Shown: positions 1 through 6,635, numbered from the stretch's first letter. The stretch is DNA of 7,668 nt from Promethearchaeum sp. (GCA_030611625.1 JAUWPK010000178.1:1-7668), one strand, 5' to 3'. The notes: a model not told the origin generated them from the sequence alone. Numbers and translations are program-made.

Positions 1-440
1 TTCTTTTTCTTCTTCTTTTTATTAATTTTAGCAGCAATCGCAGCCTCCTCCATTTTTTCACGTTCTACATTTCGAATATAATACATATCTTCAAGCTTTT
101 CGACTTCTTCAACGTCATATGGTTCTAAATTGAATACGCGGAGGAATTCTAGGGGCTCATCACCTGCGTCTACGCTCACAATCTTTAAATACATCGCTAC
201 CTTTGAGGATTGGCTCTGTATTTGTGCTCCCACACGTGAAGAAATAAAACGCTTTCGAACTGGGGCGCGAGGGCCTTTCCAAATGAACAATCTTCGAAGA
301 TCGTAGCGAACAAGTAGAAAGACTTTATCTGTATCAAATAGTTCTTCAATATTTTCGGGTTCAACATCAATCTCTTCACGTTCCCCATCGTCCAAAAGTT
401 TAAAACATCTAAAATCTTGATAGTCATCGATTATTCCCAA
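1..440 (-). CDS. Gelsolin-domain protein, 5' part (runs off left edge)
   Basis: Partial gene: 146 codons visible, the 3' end lies beyond the window. Residues about 36-105 read like one gelsolin repeat: a hydrophobic strand (VFLLVRYDLRRLFIWKG), a basic helix (PVRKRFISSRVGAQIQ), a strand (YLKIVSV) and the typical closing motif DEPLEFLRVF. Gelsolin repeats bind actin and often calcium; in Asgard archaea such proteins act on archaeal actin in the cytoplasm. After the repeat comes a charged, probably helical linker ending in a run of lysines at residues 141-146, so more domains may follow. I chose the TTG at 440-438 because GAGGGTGA (455-448) precedes it by seven bases, and an in-frame TAA at 467-465 excludes a longer ORF. 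Base composition is richer in GC (about 46 % over 121-300 by hand count) than the other genes here. The gelsolin fold call is by motif reading only. Confidence 0.72.
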   Translation of the reverse strand, partial: MGIIDDYQDFRCFKLLDDGEREEIDVEPENIEELFDTDKVFLLVRYDLRRLFIWKGPRAPVRKRFISSRVGAQIQSQSSKVAMYLKIVSVDAGDEPLEFLRVFNLEPYDVEEVEKLEDMYYIRNVEREKMEEAAIAAKINKKKKKK

Positions 441-482
441 GACATATTCACCCTCTTTTATTTTTTAAATTAATAAATTTGC

Positions 483-541
483 CAGATCAACCTTTACATG
501 AATTAACAGCCAAATTTTTTGATTGGATTCATGCTGATCTG
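483..541. repeat. Nested inverted repeat (long hairpin)
   Basis: Three nested perfect arms can stack: CAGATCA (483-489) with TGATCTG (535-541), CATGAAT (497-503) with ATTCATG (527-533), and CCAA (510-513) with TTGG (523-526). That gives 18 pairs with unpaired stretches at 490-496 and 504-509 on the left side only. It is unlike the surrounding AT-rich spacer and could fold in RNA of either strand. Confidence 0.55.
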
Positions 542-551
542 AAAGTGCTGT

Positions 552-577
552 ACCATCACGCTTTCCAAGCGTTTGGT
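552..577. repeat. Short hairpin beside the nested repeat
   Basis: ACGCTT (558-563) pairs with AAGCGT (567-572) over a three-base loop, and the stem continues with ACCA (552-555) against TGGT (574-577) after a small internal loop. No T-run follows directly on either strand, so it is not a typical terminator. It lies 10 bases from the longer hairpin and probably belongs to the same structured element. Confidence 0.5.
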
Positions 578-644
578 TATAAGTTACATTTAATTTGTTA
601 TCTTAAATATTATTGTTTTTGACTAATAGTTTCGATTTTGGATT

Positions 645-652
645 AAAAAAAA
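645..652 (-). terminator. T-tract terminator of the macrodomain gene
   Basis: Read on the minus strand, a run of eight T lies about 55 bases after the macrodomain stop, at the start of the low-GC spacer. Archaeal transcription commonly ends at such U-rich tracts without a strong hairpin. No good inverted repeat precedes it. Confidence 0.35.
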
Positions 653-706
653 TGCTTTCGAAATAATTCAATGCAAATTTATTTTTTTAATATTATGAGA
701 TTAGCA

Positions 707-1264
707 TTATTTTTTTAAGAATAAATGGGCTACATTGTTGAAAATTTTATAATCATCCAAAGAAAAAAGGCAGATTTCAACCAACAAATGATTTAATGTA
801 GACTTTAAAAACTCTATAATTGATGAAATCATTATTTCTGCTGCTTTTTGTTTTGGAAAACCGAAATTACCAGTGGAAATAGCAGGAAATGAAATGCTTG
901 AGAGTTTATTGTCTTGTAAAACTTTTAAACTATTTTTTACCGCATTAGCGAGATGCATTTCTGCAATTTCTTGTGTATGTTGATTGTAAATAGGGCCTGC
1001 TGCATGAATCACATGTTTTGATTTTAAATTTCCTCCAGAAGTAATTACTGCGCCTCCAATTTCACAGCTTCCAATTCGGTTACATTCCTCTTGTATGGTT
1101 TTACCACCTTTTCTGCTGATGGCTCCTGCTACTCCCGTACCTAAAATTAAATTCGTGTTTGCAGCATTGACAATTGCATCGGTTGATTGTTTGGTAATAT
1201 CCCCTTGAATTAACTTAAGTATATGGCTTACTTCTGCATTTTTAATGATATATTGGCTTTCCAT
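707..1264 (-). CDS. Macrodomain protein (ADP-ribose binding/hydrolysing)
   Basis: 185 residues, the size of a stand-alone macrodomain. Visible motifs in order: GDIT (21-24, the Asp that contacts adenine), DAIVNAAN (29-36, the ribose-binding loop), LGTGVAGAI (41-49, diphosphate loop), VIHAAGP (85-91) and SISFPAISTGNFGFP (123-137). Such proteins bind ADP-ribose and its derivatives in the cytoplasm; many remove ADP-ribose from proteins or deacetylate O-acetyl-ADP-ribose. The Asp of MacroD/YmdB enzymes (GGGVDGAI) is Ala46 here, so the protein belongs with the AF1521-like type and activity cannot be assumed. The ATG at 1264 is the first Met and precedes the first strand of the fold; purine-rich AAGGA sits close to it, with AGGAG further up. 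The gene lies 44 bases after the LURP-one gene on the same strand and may be co-transcribed with it. Confidence 0.88.
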   Translation of the reverse strand: MESQYIIKNAEVSHILKLIQGDITKQSTDAIVNAANTNLILGTGVAGAISRKGGKTIQEECNRIGSCEIGGAVITSGGNLKSKHVIHAAGPIYNQHTQEIAEMHLANAVKNSLKVLQDNKLSSISFPAISTGNFGFPKQKAAEIMISSIIEFLKSTLNHLLVEICLFSLDDYKIFNNVAHLFLKK

Positions 1265-1308
1265 TTTCCTTTTTTGCTCCTATTATTAATTAGAAAAAAT
1301 ATTGAATA

Positions 1309-1992
1309 TTATATATCGTGCAATACATTATCTATTGTTATTACAAATCCTAATAACAATCGTCGATCAACAGATTTATCATGGACTCTGATTGCATAAG
1401 TATCTTTAAAATCGATTATTCCTCCAAAGAAAACATCTTTCCATCTGTCCGTTTTATGGATTTCGGCAATTAAATTTTGCTTTAGATTGTCTGAACCTTT
1501 ATAGATCTCAAAATCAAATCCCATGAATTTTCCGAATGCAGTAAAAATAATATTCCCGTTAGGATCCTTTAATTCAAATTTAGGTCTGAAGACTGAAAGT
1601 AATGTTTTTTGAAATCTTGCAATGAGTACTTCATTTTCATCCTTTAGATCATAACTTGGTTTAATTGCTATAATTTTTCTTAGTATTGATGCTGCAACAT
1701 GGCCATTCATTTCTTGAAGTTCTATTCTCGCTCTTAGGGATAATATTTTTCTCTTCATTTTTCCAATTTGTTGACCTTTTTCATCAAAAATAGGTCCACT
1801 TCCGAAATCCCAGTATTTTTCTTGGAGGACGTAGTTCATGTGGGAAGGATCAAATAATCCAATATTAGGGATGCTTTTTTGTTTGGTATCTAATGCAATA
1901 ATTTTGGGTATTTCTGATCCACAGCTTTCACAAAATTTTTGATCTTGCTTAGCAATCGATCCGCATTGAGGGCAATGTATTGTATCTGTCAT
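1309..1992 (-). CDS. Zinc-ribbon + LURP-one-related (LOR) domain protein
   Basis: 227 residues. Residues 7-24 are a zinc ribbon (CPQC ... CESC, four Cys at 7, 10, 21 and 24). After a linker, residues about 53-222 match the LURP-one/tubby-C-terminal (scramblase-like) fold: YVLQEKYWDFGSGPIFDEKG at the start, then alternating strands with LRARIEL (87-93) and ITI near the end, and a closing hydrophobic helix RLLLGFVITIDNVLHD. LOR proteins are small beta barrels around a central helix; in archaea and bacteria their role is unknown, and membrane-lipid or protein binding is suggested from relatives. No signal peptide or membrane segment is evident apart from the buried C-terminal helix, so it is probably cytoplasmic. 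The start is the ATG at 1992, directly before the zinc ribbon, with AAAGGT about eight bases upstream. It is divergent from the regulator gene. Confidence 0.82.
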   Translation of the reverse strand: MTDTIHCPQCGSIAKQDQKFCESCGSEIPKIIALDTKQKSIPNIGLFDPSHMNYVLQEKYWDFGSGPIFDEKGQQIGKMKRKILSLRARIELQEMNGHVAASILRKIIAIKPSYDLKDENEVLIARFQKTLLSVFRPKFELKDPNGNIIFTAFGKFMGFDFEIYKGSDNLKQNLIAEIHKTDRWKDVFFGGIIDFKDTYAIRVHDKSVDRRLLLGFVITIDNVLHDI

Positions 1993-2020
1993 TATTTTAA
2001 CCTTTAATATGATGTATTAA

Positions 2021-2032
2021 GATTTATAAATC
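2021..2032 (-). promoter_or_regulatory. TATA-like box of the LOR/macrodomain genes
   Basis: GATTTATAAATC is a perfect 12-base palindrome with a TTTATAAA core, centred about 35 bases before the LOR start. By the usual archaeal spacing, transcription would begin near 2000, leaving a leader of under 10 bases. This is inference from position and composition in AT-rich DNA. Confidence 0.4.
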
Positions 2033-2155
2033 AATTAATTACTTAATGATAATTTTACTTAATAATTTTTTATCTAAAAAGAAAGAATAGAGAAAAATGG
2101 TAGATTTTTTTTCTCTTAAACACTTTTAAAATGTCTTAATATTGATTAATCGCAC

Positions 2156-2202
2156 TAAATTTCTTTTTTGATTAAATTTGATTAAAAAAACAAAGAAATT
2201 TA
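2156..2202. promoter_or_regulatory. Operator-like element: inverted repeat around tandem TTTGATTAAA
   Basis: An 11-base perfect inverted repeat (TAAATTTCTTT at 2156-2166, AAAGAAATTTA at 2192-2202) encloses two exact tandem copies of TTTGATTAAA (2167-2176 and 2177-2186). A related TTGATTAA lies at 2142-2149. The ten-base period puts both copies on the same face of the helix. It ends 17 bases before the TATA-like box of the regulator and lies in the divergent region with the LOR gene, so autoregulation by the adjacent winged-helix protein is a natural guess. It may also act on the LOR gene. Confidence 0.5.
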
Positions 2203-2219
2203 AGATAAATTTGTTCATA

Positions 2220-2230
2220 TTTAATATAAG
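2220..2230 (+). promoter_or_regulatory. TATA-like box of the regulator gene
   Basis: TTTAATATAAG is centred about 41 bases before the ATG at 2266. Initiation about 26 bases downstream would give a leader of roughly 14 bases, just enough to include AAGTGA before the start. Confidence 0.4.
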
Positions 2231-2265
2231 AATTACCATTTTCAAAAATGAAATAAGTGAAATTT

Positions 2266-3012
2266 ATGACCAAAAAAGGAGAGCATATCCAAGATAAAAT
2301 TTTACGGATTTTGGATAGAAATCCTGATGGACTCCGAATTGGACAACTTCAAAAATTATTGGAAGTTTCTCGAAATTCCGTTTATAGATATTTAGATCTC
2401 TTAGAAATGAAGGGATCTATATGCAAACAAACTGATAAAACATATATCCTCAAAGAGCGTATCCGGCCCCAAACCATTTATGGATTTCAATACCAAGCAA
2501 TATTACAAGGTTTACAAATGGTTGGTGGTGATAAGTGGGATATTGAAACAAAAGAAGGGAAGCAGACTTTCAAAGAATTAGGGAAGATAACGTATCCAAT
2601 GATGAAATTCCCCGATTTATCTAAGAATGAAAATTTCAGAAAGCAGTCTCATCATTTAGAAGATATTATTGAAAAGACACTTAAAGTACTTCAAGAGACG
2701 TTACCAGTTGAGAGATTTAAATTTGATCTTAGATTGGATAAGGATGGTTTTCCAGATAATAAACAGACCAATTTAGCTGCTATAATATCTTTTGAGGGTG
2801 GTTATATTCTCTCAGAAAAAGTCAAAAAAAATGGGTTTGCGCATTACTATTTTGTTGCTGGTCTTTTCGAGAGATGGTTCGGAAAGTTAATTCCGCCCAT
2901 ATATGGGGGTAGAACCATTGTGGATGTAATCAAGATTGATGAAGGCCGTCAAATCATTGATTTAGCATTATATGTCATCTTTGATGAAAAAAGTCCATTT
3001 ATCGCTCCTTAA
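2266..3012 (+). CDS. Winged-helix transcriptional regulator with unassigned C-terminal domain
   Basis: 248 residues from the ATG at 2266. I prefer it to the in-frame GTG at 2257 because AAGTGA (2255-2260) lies five bases before this ATG and overlaps the GTG. Residues about 6-58 form a winged helix-turn-helix: a first helix (IQDKILRILDRN), the turn LRIGQLQKLLEVSRNSVYRYL with the likely recognition helix SRNSVYRYLDLLEMKG, and a wing ending in TYILKE. The rest (about 65-248) is a separate mixed domain, with GFQYQAILQGLQMVGGDKW at its start and GYILSEKVK ... FAHYYFVAGLFERWFG towards its end. That layout faintly resembles V4R-type small-molecule-binding domains, but the C-terminal Cys residues usual there are absent, so the assignment is tentative. 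It probably senses a ligand and controls neighbouring genes; the repeat element directly upstream suggests autoregulation. The aminotransferase follows on the same strand after 121 bases with its own promoter-like sequence. Confidence 0.75.
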   Translation: MTKKGEHIQDKILRILDRNPDGLRIGQLQKLLEVSRNSVYRYLDLLEMKGSICKQTDKTYILKERIRPQTIYGFQYQAILQGLQMVGGDKWDIETKEGKQTFKELGKITYPMMKFPDLSKNENFRKQSHHLEDIIEKTLKVLQETLPVERFKFDLRLDKDGFPDNKQTNLAAIISFEGGYILSEKVKKNGFAHYYFVAGLFERWFGKLIPPIYGGRTIVDVIKIDEGRQIIDLALYVIFDEKSPFIAP

Positions 3013-3023
3013 TTTCGCCTTTA

Positions 3024-3029
3024 TTTTTT
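3024..3029 (+). terminator. T-tract after the regulator gene
   Basis: A run of six T starts 12 bases after the regulator stop inside a T-rich stretch. Weak on its own; it fits with the separate promoter-like box before the next gene. Confidence 0.25.
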
Positions 3030-3086
3030 AAACAAATTTGAACCATAGCTTTTCACGAAAGAAATGCAATAATTAGATAAAAAGAA

Positions 3087-3098
3087 TTTTTATAATAA
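3087..3098 (+). promoter_or_regulatory. TATA-like box of the aminotransferase gene
   Basis: TTTTTATAATAA, preceded by purine-rich AAAGAA as a possible BRE, is centred about 41 bases before the ATG at 3134. The expected start near 3119 leaves a leader of about 15 bases containing AAGTGA (3124-3129), four bases before the ATG. The same AAGTGA signal precedes the regulator start. Confidence 0.45.
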
Positions 3099-3133
3099 TG
3101 AAATGAAAATATAATATCGAACGAAGTGATATT

Positions 3134-4579
3134 ATGAGTAAAAAAAAATTCGGGTTAACACATTGGCCAAAAGCCCAAGACATCTTAGAAAAAATAGATA
3201 ATTTAGTAAATCAACCTGTTAAAACATTAAAAAAGGATGAAATGACAGAATATTTAAATTATTTTGACACTAAATGCAACAAATCAAAAGAAATTACAGA
3301 TAAAGCAAAAAAAAAAATTCCCGGGGGAGTACAACATAATCTAGCTTTTAATTACCCATTTCCAATTTGTATTTCAAAAGCAGATGGCGCATATATGTGG
3401 GATATTGATGGAAATAAATATATTGATTTTCTTCAAGCAGGAGGTCCTACTCTTTTAGGTAATAATTGGGCTCCAGTTCGTGAGAAGGTTATTGAAGTTT
3501 TAAATGAATGTGGACCTGTTACGGGATTATTCCATGAATATGAATTAAAATTAGCTGAATTAATAAGTTCTCACATGCCTAGTGTTGAAATGTTTCGTAT
3601 GCTCGGTAGCGGAACGGAATCTAACATGGCAATTGCAAGACTCGCGAGGGTGTATACAAAGAAAAGAAAAATTATCAAGGAAGGAGGAGCTTACCACGGA
3701 TGGTCTGATCAATTTGTTTATGGCTTACATATCCCAGGAACGGGTAATTATGAAGCACATGGGATTCCACATGGATGCCTTAAAAACACTCAAGAGTTTT
3801 TCCCAAATGATATTGAAGCTTTGGAAGAATTATTTAAGCGAAATGAGAAAAAGGGTGGGACAGCTGCATTATTTCTAGAACCTCTTGGTCCTGAATCTGG
3901 AACCAGACCAAGAATAAAGGAATTTTGTAAACAAGCAAGAGAATTATGTACTCAGTATGATACACTTCTAGTTTTTGATGAAGTGGTTACTGGTTTTCGA
4001 ACAGGAATGGGAGGGGCTCAAGGATATTTAAATGTTGATCCTGATTTAACAACATTTGGTAAAATAGTTGCAGGTGGATATCCAATGGCTGGTGGTGTCG
4101 GTGGTCATGAGGAAGTTATTAAATATTTAGCTGCTGGTGTTGAATCGGGAAAACACCGTGCGTATGTTGGAGGAACACTTTCCGCTAACCCACTAACATG
4201 TGTAGCTGGTTATTGGGCAATAAAAGAAATTGAGAGAAATGAAGCATATTATAAAGCAGCCATTGCAGGGGATCGGATAATTGATGGGTTAAATAGGATT
4301 ATTGGAAAATATAATTTACCATTCGTTGCCTATAATCAAGGATCTTTATGTCACATAGAAACTGCAGGAGCCATGTTAATTGATGTTAATAAAGATGGCG
4401 CGTTAATGGAAGCAATGGAACGAAAGAAAGCAATGGGTGAAATGGGGGCAGCTATGATGGCTGAAGGGATGATTACACTTGCTGGTAGTCGGTTATATAT
4501 GAATATGATGGATTCAAATGAAATCATTGATGAAGCTTTATTAAGATTTGATCGGATTTTCTCAAAGATTCAAAGTTAA
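3134..4579 (+). CDS. Class-III PLP aminotransferase, glutamate-1-semialdehyde aminomutase-like
   Basis: 481 residues. The core from about residue 51 (SKEITDKAKKKIPGGVQHN, then WDIDGNKYIDF) follows glutamate-1-semialdehyde 2,1-aminomutase. PLP features seen: GSGTES (158-163) for the phosphate, AYHGW (186-190) for the ring, FDEVVTGFR with Asp282 for the pyridine nitrogen, and FGKIVAGGYPMAG with Lys310 as the likely Schiff-base lysine; GGTLSANP (346-353) is the usual second-subunit loop. It should move an amino group within or between small carbonyl compounds in the cytoplasm as a dimer. The first 50 or so residues are additional to the roughly 430-residue aminomutase. No haem-pathway gene lies nearby, whereas an FGGY sugar kinase does, so a catabolic or amino-sugar substrate is as likely as tetrapyrrole synthesis; hemL is therefore not assigned. 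The ATG start is supported by AAGTGA four bases upstream. Confidence 0.88.
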   Translation: MSKKKFGLTHWPKAQDILEKIDNLVNQPVKTLKKDEMTEYLNYFDTKCNKSKEITDKAKKKIPGGVQHNLAFNYPFPICISKADGAYMWDIDGNKYIDFLQAGGPTLLGNNWAPVREKVIEVLNECGPVTGLFHEYELKLAELISSHMPSVEMFRMLGSGTESNMAIARLARVYTKKRKIIKEGGAYHGWSDQFVYGLHIPGTGNYEAHGIPHGCLKNTQEFFPNDIEALEELFKRNEKKGGTAALFLEPLGPESGTRPRIKEFCKQARELCTQYDTLLVFDEVVTGFRTGMGGAQGYLNVDPDLTTFGKIVAGGYPMAGGVGGHEEVIKYLAAGVESGKHRAYVGGTLSANPLTCVAGYWAIKEIERNEAYYKAAIAGDRIIDGLNRIIGKYNLPFVAYNQGSLCHIETAGAMLIDVNKDGALMEAMERKKAMGEMGAAMMAEGMITLAGSRLYMNMMDSNEIIDEALLRFDRIFSKIQS

Positions 4580-4586
4580 TCTATCA

Positions 4587-4598
4587 TTTCTGTTTTTT
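4587..4598 (+). terminator. T-rich tract after the aminotransferase gene
   Basis: TTTCTGTTTTTT begins eight bases after the stop codon, which fits a U-rich archaeal terminator. Read-through into the TM2 gene 89 bases downstream cannot be excluded. Confidence 0.3.
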
Positions 4599-4668
4599 AT
4601 CAATATTATTTCAATATGGGAATAGGTTTTTATTCTCAAAATTTATTTTTTAATATAGGTAATTTACA

Positions 4669-5040
4669 ATGAGTACATGTCCAAACTGTGGAACTAATTT
4701 AGAAGGAGATGCAAAATTTTGCGCCTCATGCGGTTATGAAATATCTCCAAAATCAATTAATCAAGAAAGAGATCAAGAATATAATTCAACAGACAATGCA
4801 ATTGAACCAGAAATCGTGAGAACTCCTGGCAAACCTATTAAGGAACGCATGGTTGCTGGGATCTTAGCTATTTTGTTAGGTGGTTTTGGCGTTCATAAGT
4901 TTTATCTTGATGATATGAATATGGGTTTGATCTATTTACTCTTTTGTTGGACGGGAATTCCTCAAATTATAGGTTTAATAGAAGGGGTTATGTATTTGAC
5001 GACAACTGATGAAGAATTTCAGGAAAGGTATGTAAAATAA
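4669..5040 (+). CDS. Zinc-ribbon + TM2-domain membrane protein
   Basis: 123 residues. Residues 4-21 are a zinc ribbon (CPNC ... CASC, Cys at 4, 7, 18 and 21). A polar linker (about 23-55) is followed by a TM2 domain at about 57-120: a first membrane helix with MVAGILAILLGGFGVHKFYL (61-80), the short turn DDMNMG, and a second helix about 86-109 with GIPQIIGLIEGVMYL. The HKFYL motif between the helices is the family's conserved D/H-R/K-F-Y signature. TM2 proteins sit in the cytoplasmic membrane as a helical hairpin; their function in archaea is unknown. The zinc ribbon would be cytoplasmic. The ATG has AGGT (4657-4660) eight bases upstream. The gene lies 89 bases after the aminotransferase on the same strand and converges with the kinase gene; no functional link to either is evident. 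Confidence 0.85.
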   Translation: MSTCPNCGTNLEGDAKFCASCGYEISPKSINQERDQEYNSTDNAIEPEIVRTPGKPIKERMVAGILAILLGGFGVHKFYLDDMNMGLIYLLFCWTGIPQIIGLIEGVMYLTTTDEEFQERYVK

Positions 5041-5057
5041 AAAAAAATCAATTTTTC
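5038..5057. terminator. Two-way terminator between convergent genes
   Basis: The TM2 and kinase genes converge with 26 bases between their stop codons. A-run, ATCA, then T-run lets AAAAA pair with TTTTT around a four-base loop. It reads as a T-tract on both strands: five T on plus at 5052-5056, nine T on minus. Confidence 0.45.
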
Positions 5058-5066
5058 TCGTATAAG

Positions 5067-6635
5067 TTAAAAATGATTTAATCTGCGATACATTTTTTTA
5101 TTATTTTTATAAATATTCTTGAATTCTTTGAATAATTCATCATAAATCTCACGATTTTCAGGATTTGGCTTGTATTCCTTTTTATATTTAATCAAATCTG
5201 GAATTTGTTCCCATGTAATAAAACCTAAAGATACAGATGCAATTAAAGCTGCTCCAATTGAAACGCCCTCTTTTGGGTATGCATGCTGTTTAATTGTTCT
5301 ATTTAAAACATCGGCATAAATTTGGCACCAGATATCTGAAATTGCGCCACCACCGATTAATACAACAGGATCCAATCTATGTTTAACCATTTTTTCCAAA
5401 GGTTCGATAACCCATCGAGAATTAAATGCTACTCCCTCAAATATCGCCCTTAGAAGATGTTTACGCTCAATAGCTAAGGAAACATTATGTAATCCTCCTC
5501 TAATGGTATGATCCTCTATCGGACAACGTTCTCCCCAAAGCCATGGAGTAAATATTAATTTTTTTGATCCAGGTTCTGCTTCTTCAACTAGACGATCAAA
5601 TATTTTATATACATCCGATTTTTGCTCTTCTCGCAATAATTCATCTTTGTGATACAAAATATTATCCCTGAGCCATGCTAAATTAATACCAGAACTTTCT
5701 TCTTCACCAAAAGAAATATATCTTCCCGGAATTGCTCCAGGTAAAGATGGAATTAAATGAATAATATCGATTTTTCGCTTTTTCGAATGGGTCATAACCC
5801 AAGATGAACTTCCTAACGAAATATGGACATGATTATATTCTATTGCACCTGAACCAATTACAGCTGAACTAAAATCCCCCGCACCTAATATTACTTTAGT
5901 TGAAGGTTTTAATCCTAACGTATTAGCCACATTTTCTGTAAGAATTCCCAAATTATGGGTTGCTGGGTAAGGATCTGGAAATTTTTCTCGGGGAATATTT
6001 ACCATTTCAAGCAATTTTTCGTCATAATAAATATTGTTAATATCTCTTGTATTTAGTAGGAATGTTAAAATTGCACAATCATAAGATGAGGCTACTTTCC
6101 CAGTTAATCGATAATTTAAATAATCTTTACAGTCCATAAATTTCCATGTTTTTTCATAAATTTCATTATGAGTATCCTTTAACCATAAAATATGACCGAG
6201 AATATCTTTTCCACTCAAACCAGGGGCTGCACCTGACCTTTTAAGGAATTTTAGAAGTTTTGAAAGATTGTAATTAGCAAAAGGTCCACCACAAAATTTT
6301 CGTATAAATGGTGCACCTCTTGTATCCATCCATGTAATACAATTATATAATATGTTTCCCTCTTTATCTACTGGAATGGTGCCATCCATTTGATTTGAAC
6401 TACATATAGCTATGATGTCCTCCACTGGTACTAAATTCTGAGCGAGTAATGCTTGAGTAGTTTTAATTAGTGCGTTCCACCAATCACGTGGATCTTGTTC
6501 TGCGCATCCTTGTTCATGATGGAATAATTCGTATTCTTCTACATTAAAACCCATTATTTCTCCATGTGTAGAAATTATTGCCGTTTTCATAGCTGATGTT
6601 CCGTGGTCATAGGATAAAATATATTTCTTTGACAT
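5067..6635 (-). CDS. FGGY-family carbohydrate kinase (xylulokinase-like)
   Basis: 522 residues, a normal length for the family. It should phosphorylate a sugar, sugar alcohol or related polyol with ATP in the cytoplasm. Domain I opens with the phosphate loop SYDHGTSAMK (8-17), then NQMDGTIPVD (81-90) and WMDTRG (102-107). GAGDFSSAVIGSG (251-263) carries the likely catalytic base Asp254. Domain II shows GERCPIED (368-375), RGGLHNVSLAIERKHLLRA (379-397) with EGVAF, the ATP-site LIGGGAISDIWCQIYADVLN (426-445) and EGVSIGAALIA (456-466). Overall it follows the XylB-like group, but the MHG substrate motif of E. coli XylB reads MDG here, so xylulose is not assured. I use the ATG at 6635: AAGGA lies six bases before it, whereas the TTG six bases upstream abuts that SD. 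A single gene with its own promoter-like box. Confidence 0.9.
   Translation of the reverse strand: MSKKYILSYDHGTSAMKTAIISTHGEIMGFNVEEYELFHHEQGCAEQDPRDWWNALIKTTQALLAQNLVPVEDIIAICSSNQMDGTIPVDKEGNILYNCITWMDTRGAPFIRKFCGGPFANYNLSKLLKFLKRSGAAPGLSGKDILGHILWLKDTHNEIYEKTWKFMDCKDYLNYRLTGKVASSYDCAILTFLLNTRDINNIYYDEKLLEMVNIPREKFPDPYPATHNLGILTENVANTLGLKPSTKVILGAGDFSSAVIGSGAIEYNHVHISLGSSSWVMTHSKKRKIDIIHLIPSLPGAIPGRYISFGEEESSGINLAWLRDNILYHKDELLREEQKSDVYKIFDRLVEEAEPGSKKLIFTPWLWGERCPIEDHTIRGGLHNVSLAIERKHLLRAIFEGVAFNSRWVIEPLEKMVKHRLDPVVLIGGGAISDIWCQIYADVLNRTIKQHAYPKEGVSIGAALIASVSLGFITWEQIPDLIKYKKEYKPNPENREIYDELFKEFKNIYKNNKKMYRRLNHF

Larger units (their letters stand above)
441..706. other. Gene-free stretch with a GC-richer structured island
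   Basis: This stretch between the gelsolin start and the macrodomain stop has no ORF with a convincing start. About 481-590 is near 37 % GC by hand count, against about 17 % for 591-700. Both strands are open across the island: 602-465 on minus, in the same frame as the gelsolin gene and closed by TAA just before it; 479-622 on plus. Neither has an SD-supported start, and neither translation resembles a family I know. It could be a structured leader of the gelsolin transcript, a small RNA gene, or the remnant of a decayed gene. Confidence 0.5.

Noticed and set aside
197..427. 76-codon minus-strand ORF
   Set aside because: Overlaps the gelsolin-domain gene in another frame, has no family resemblance and no SD; it is a shadow.
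479..622. Plus-strand open stretch (47 codons) with protein-like composition
   Set aside because: No SD or good start, no recognised family, and the opposite strand is equally open; better explained as part of the structured island.
2257..2265. GTG start for the regulator
   Set aside because: The GTG is itself part of AAGTGA, the probable SD of the ATG at 2266; it would add only three residues.
3582..3878. 98-codon plus-strand ORF
   Set aside because: Lies wholly inside the aminotransferase in another frame; low-complexity shadow translation.
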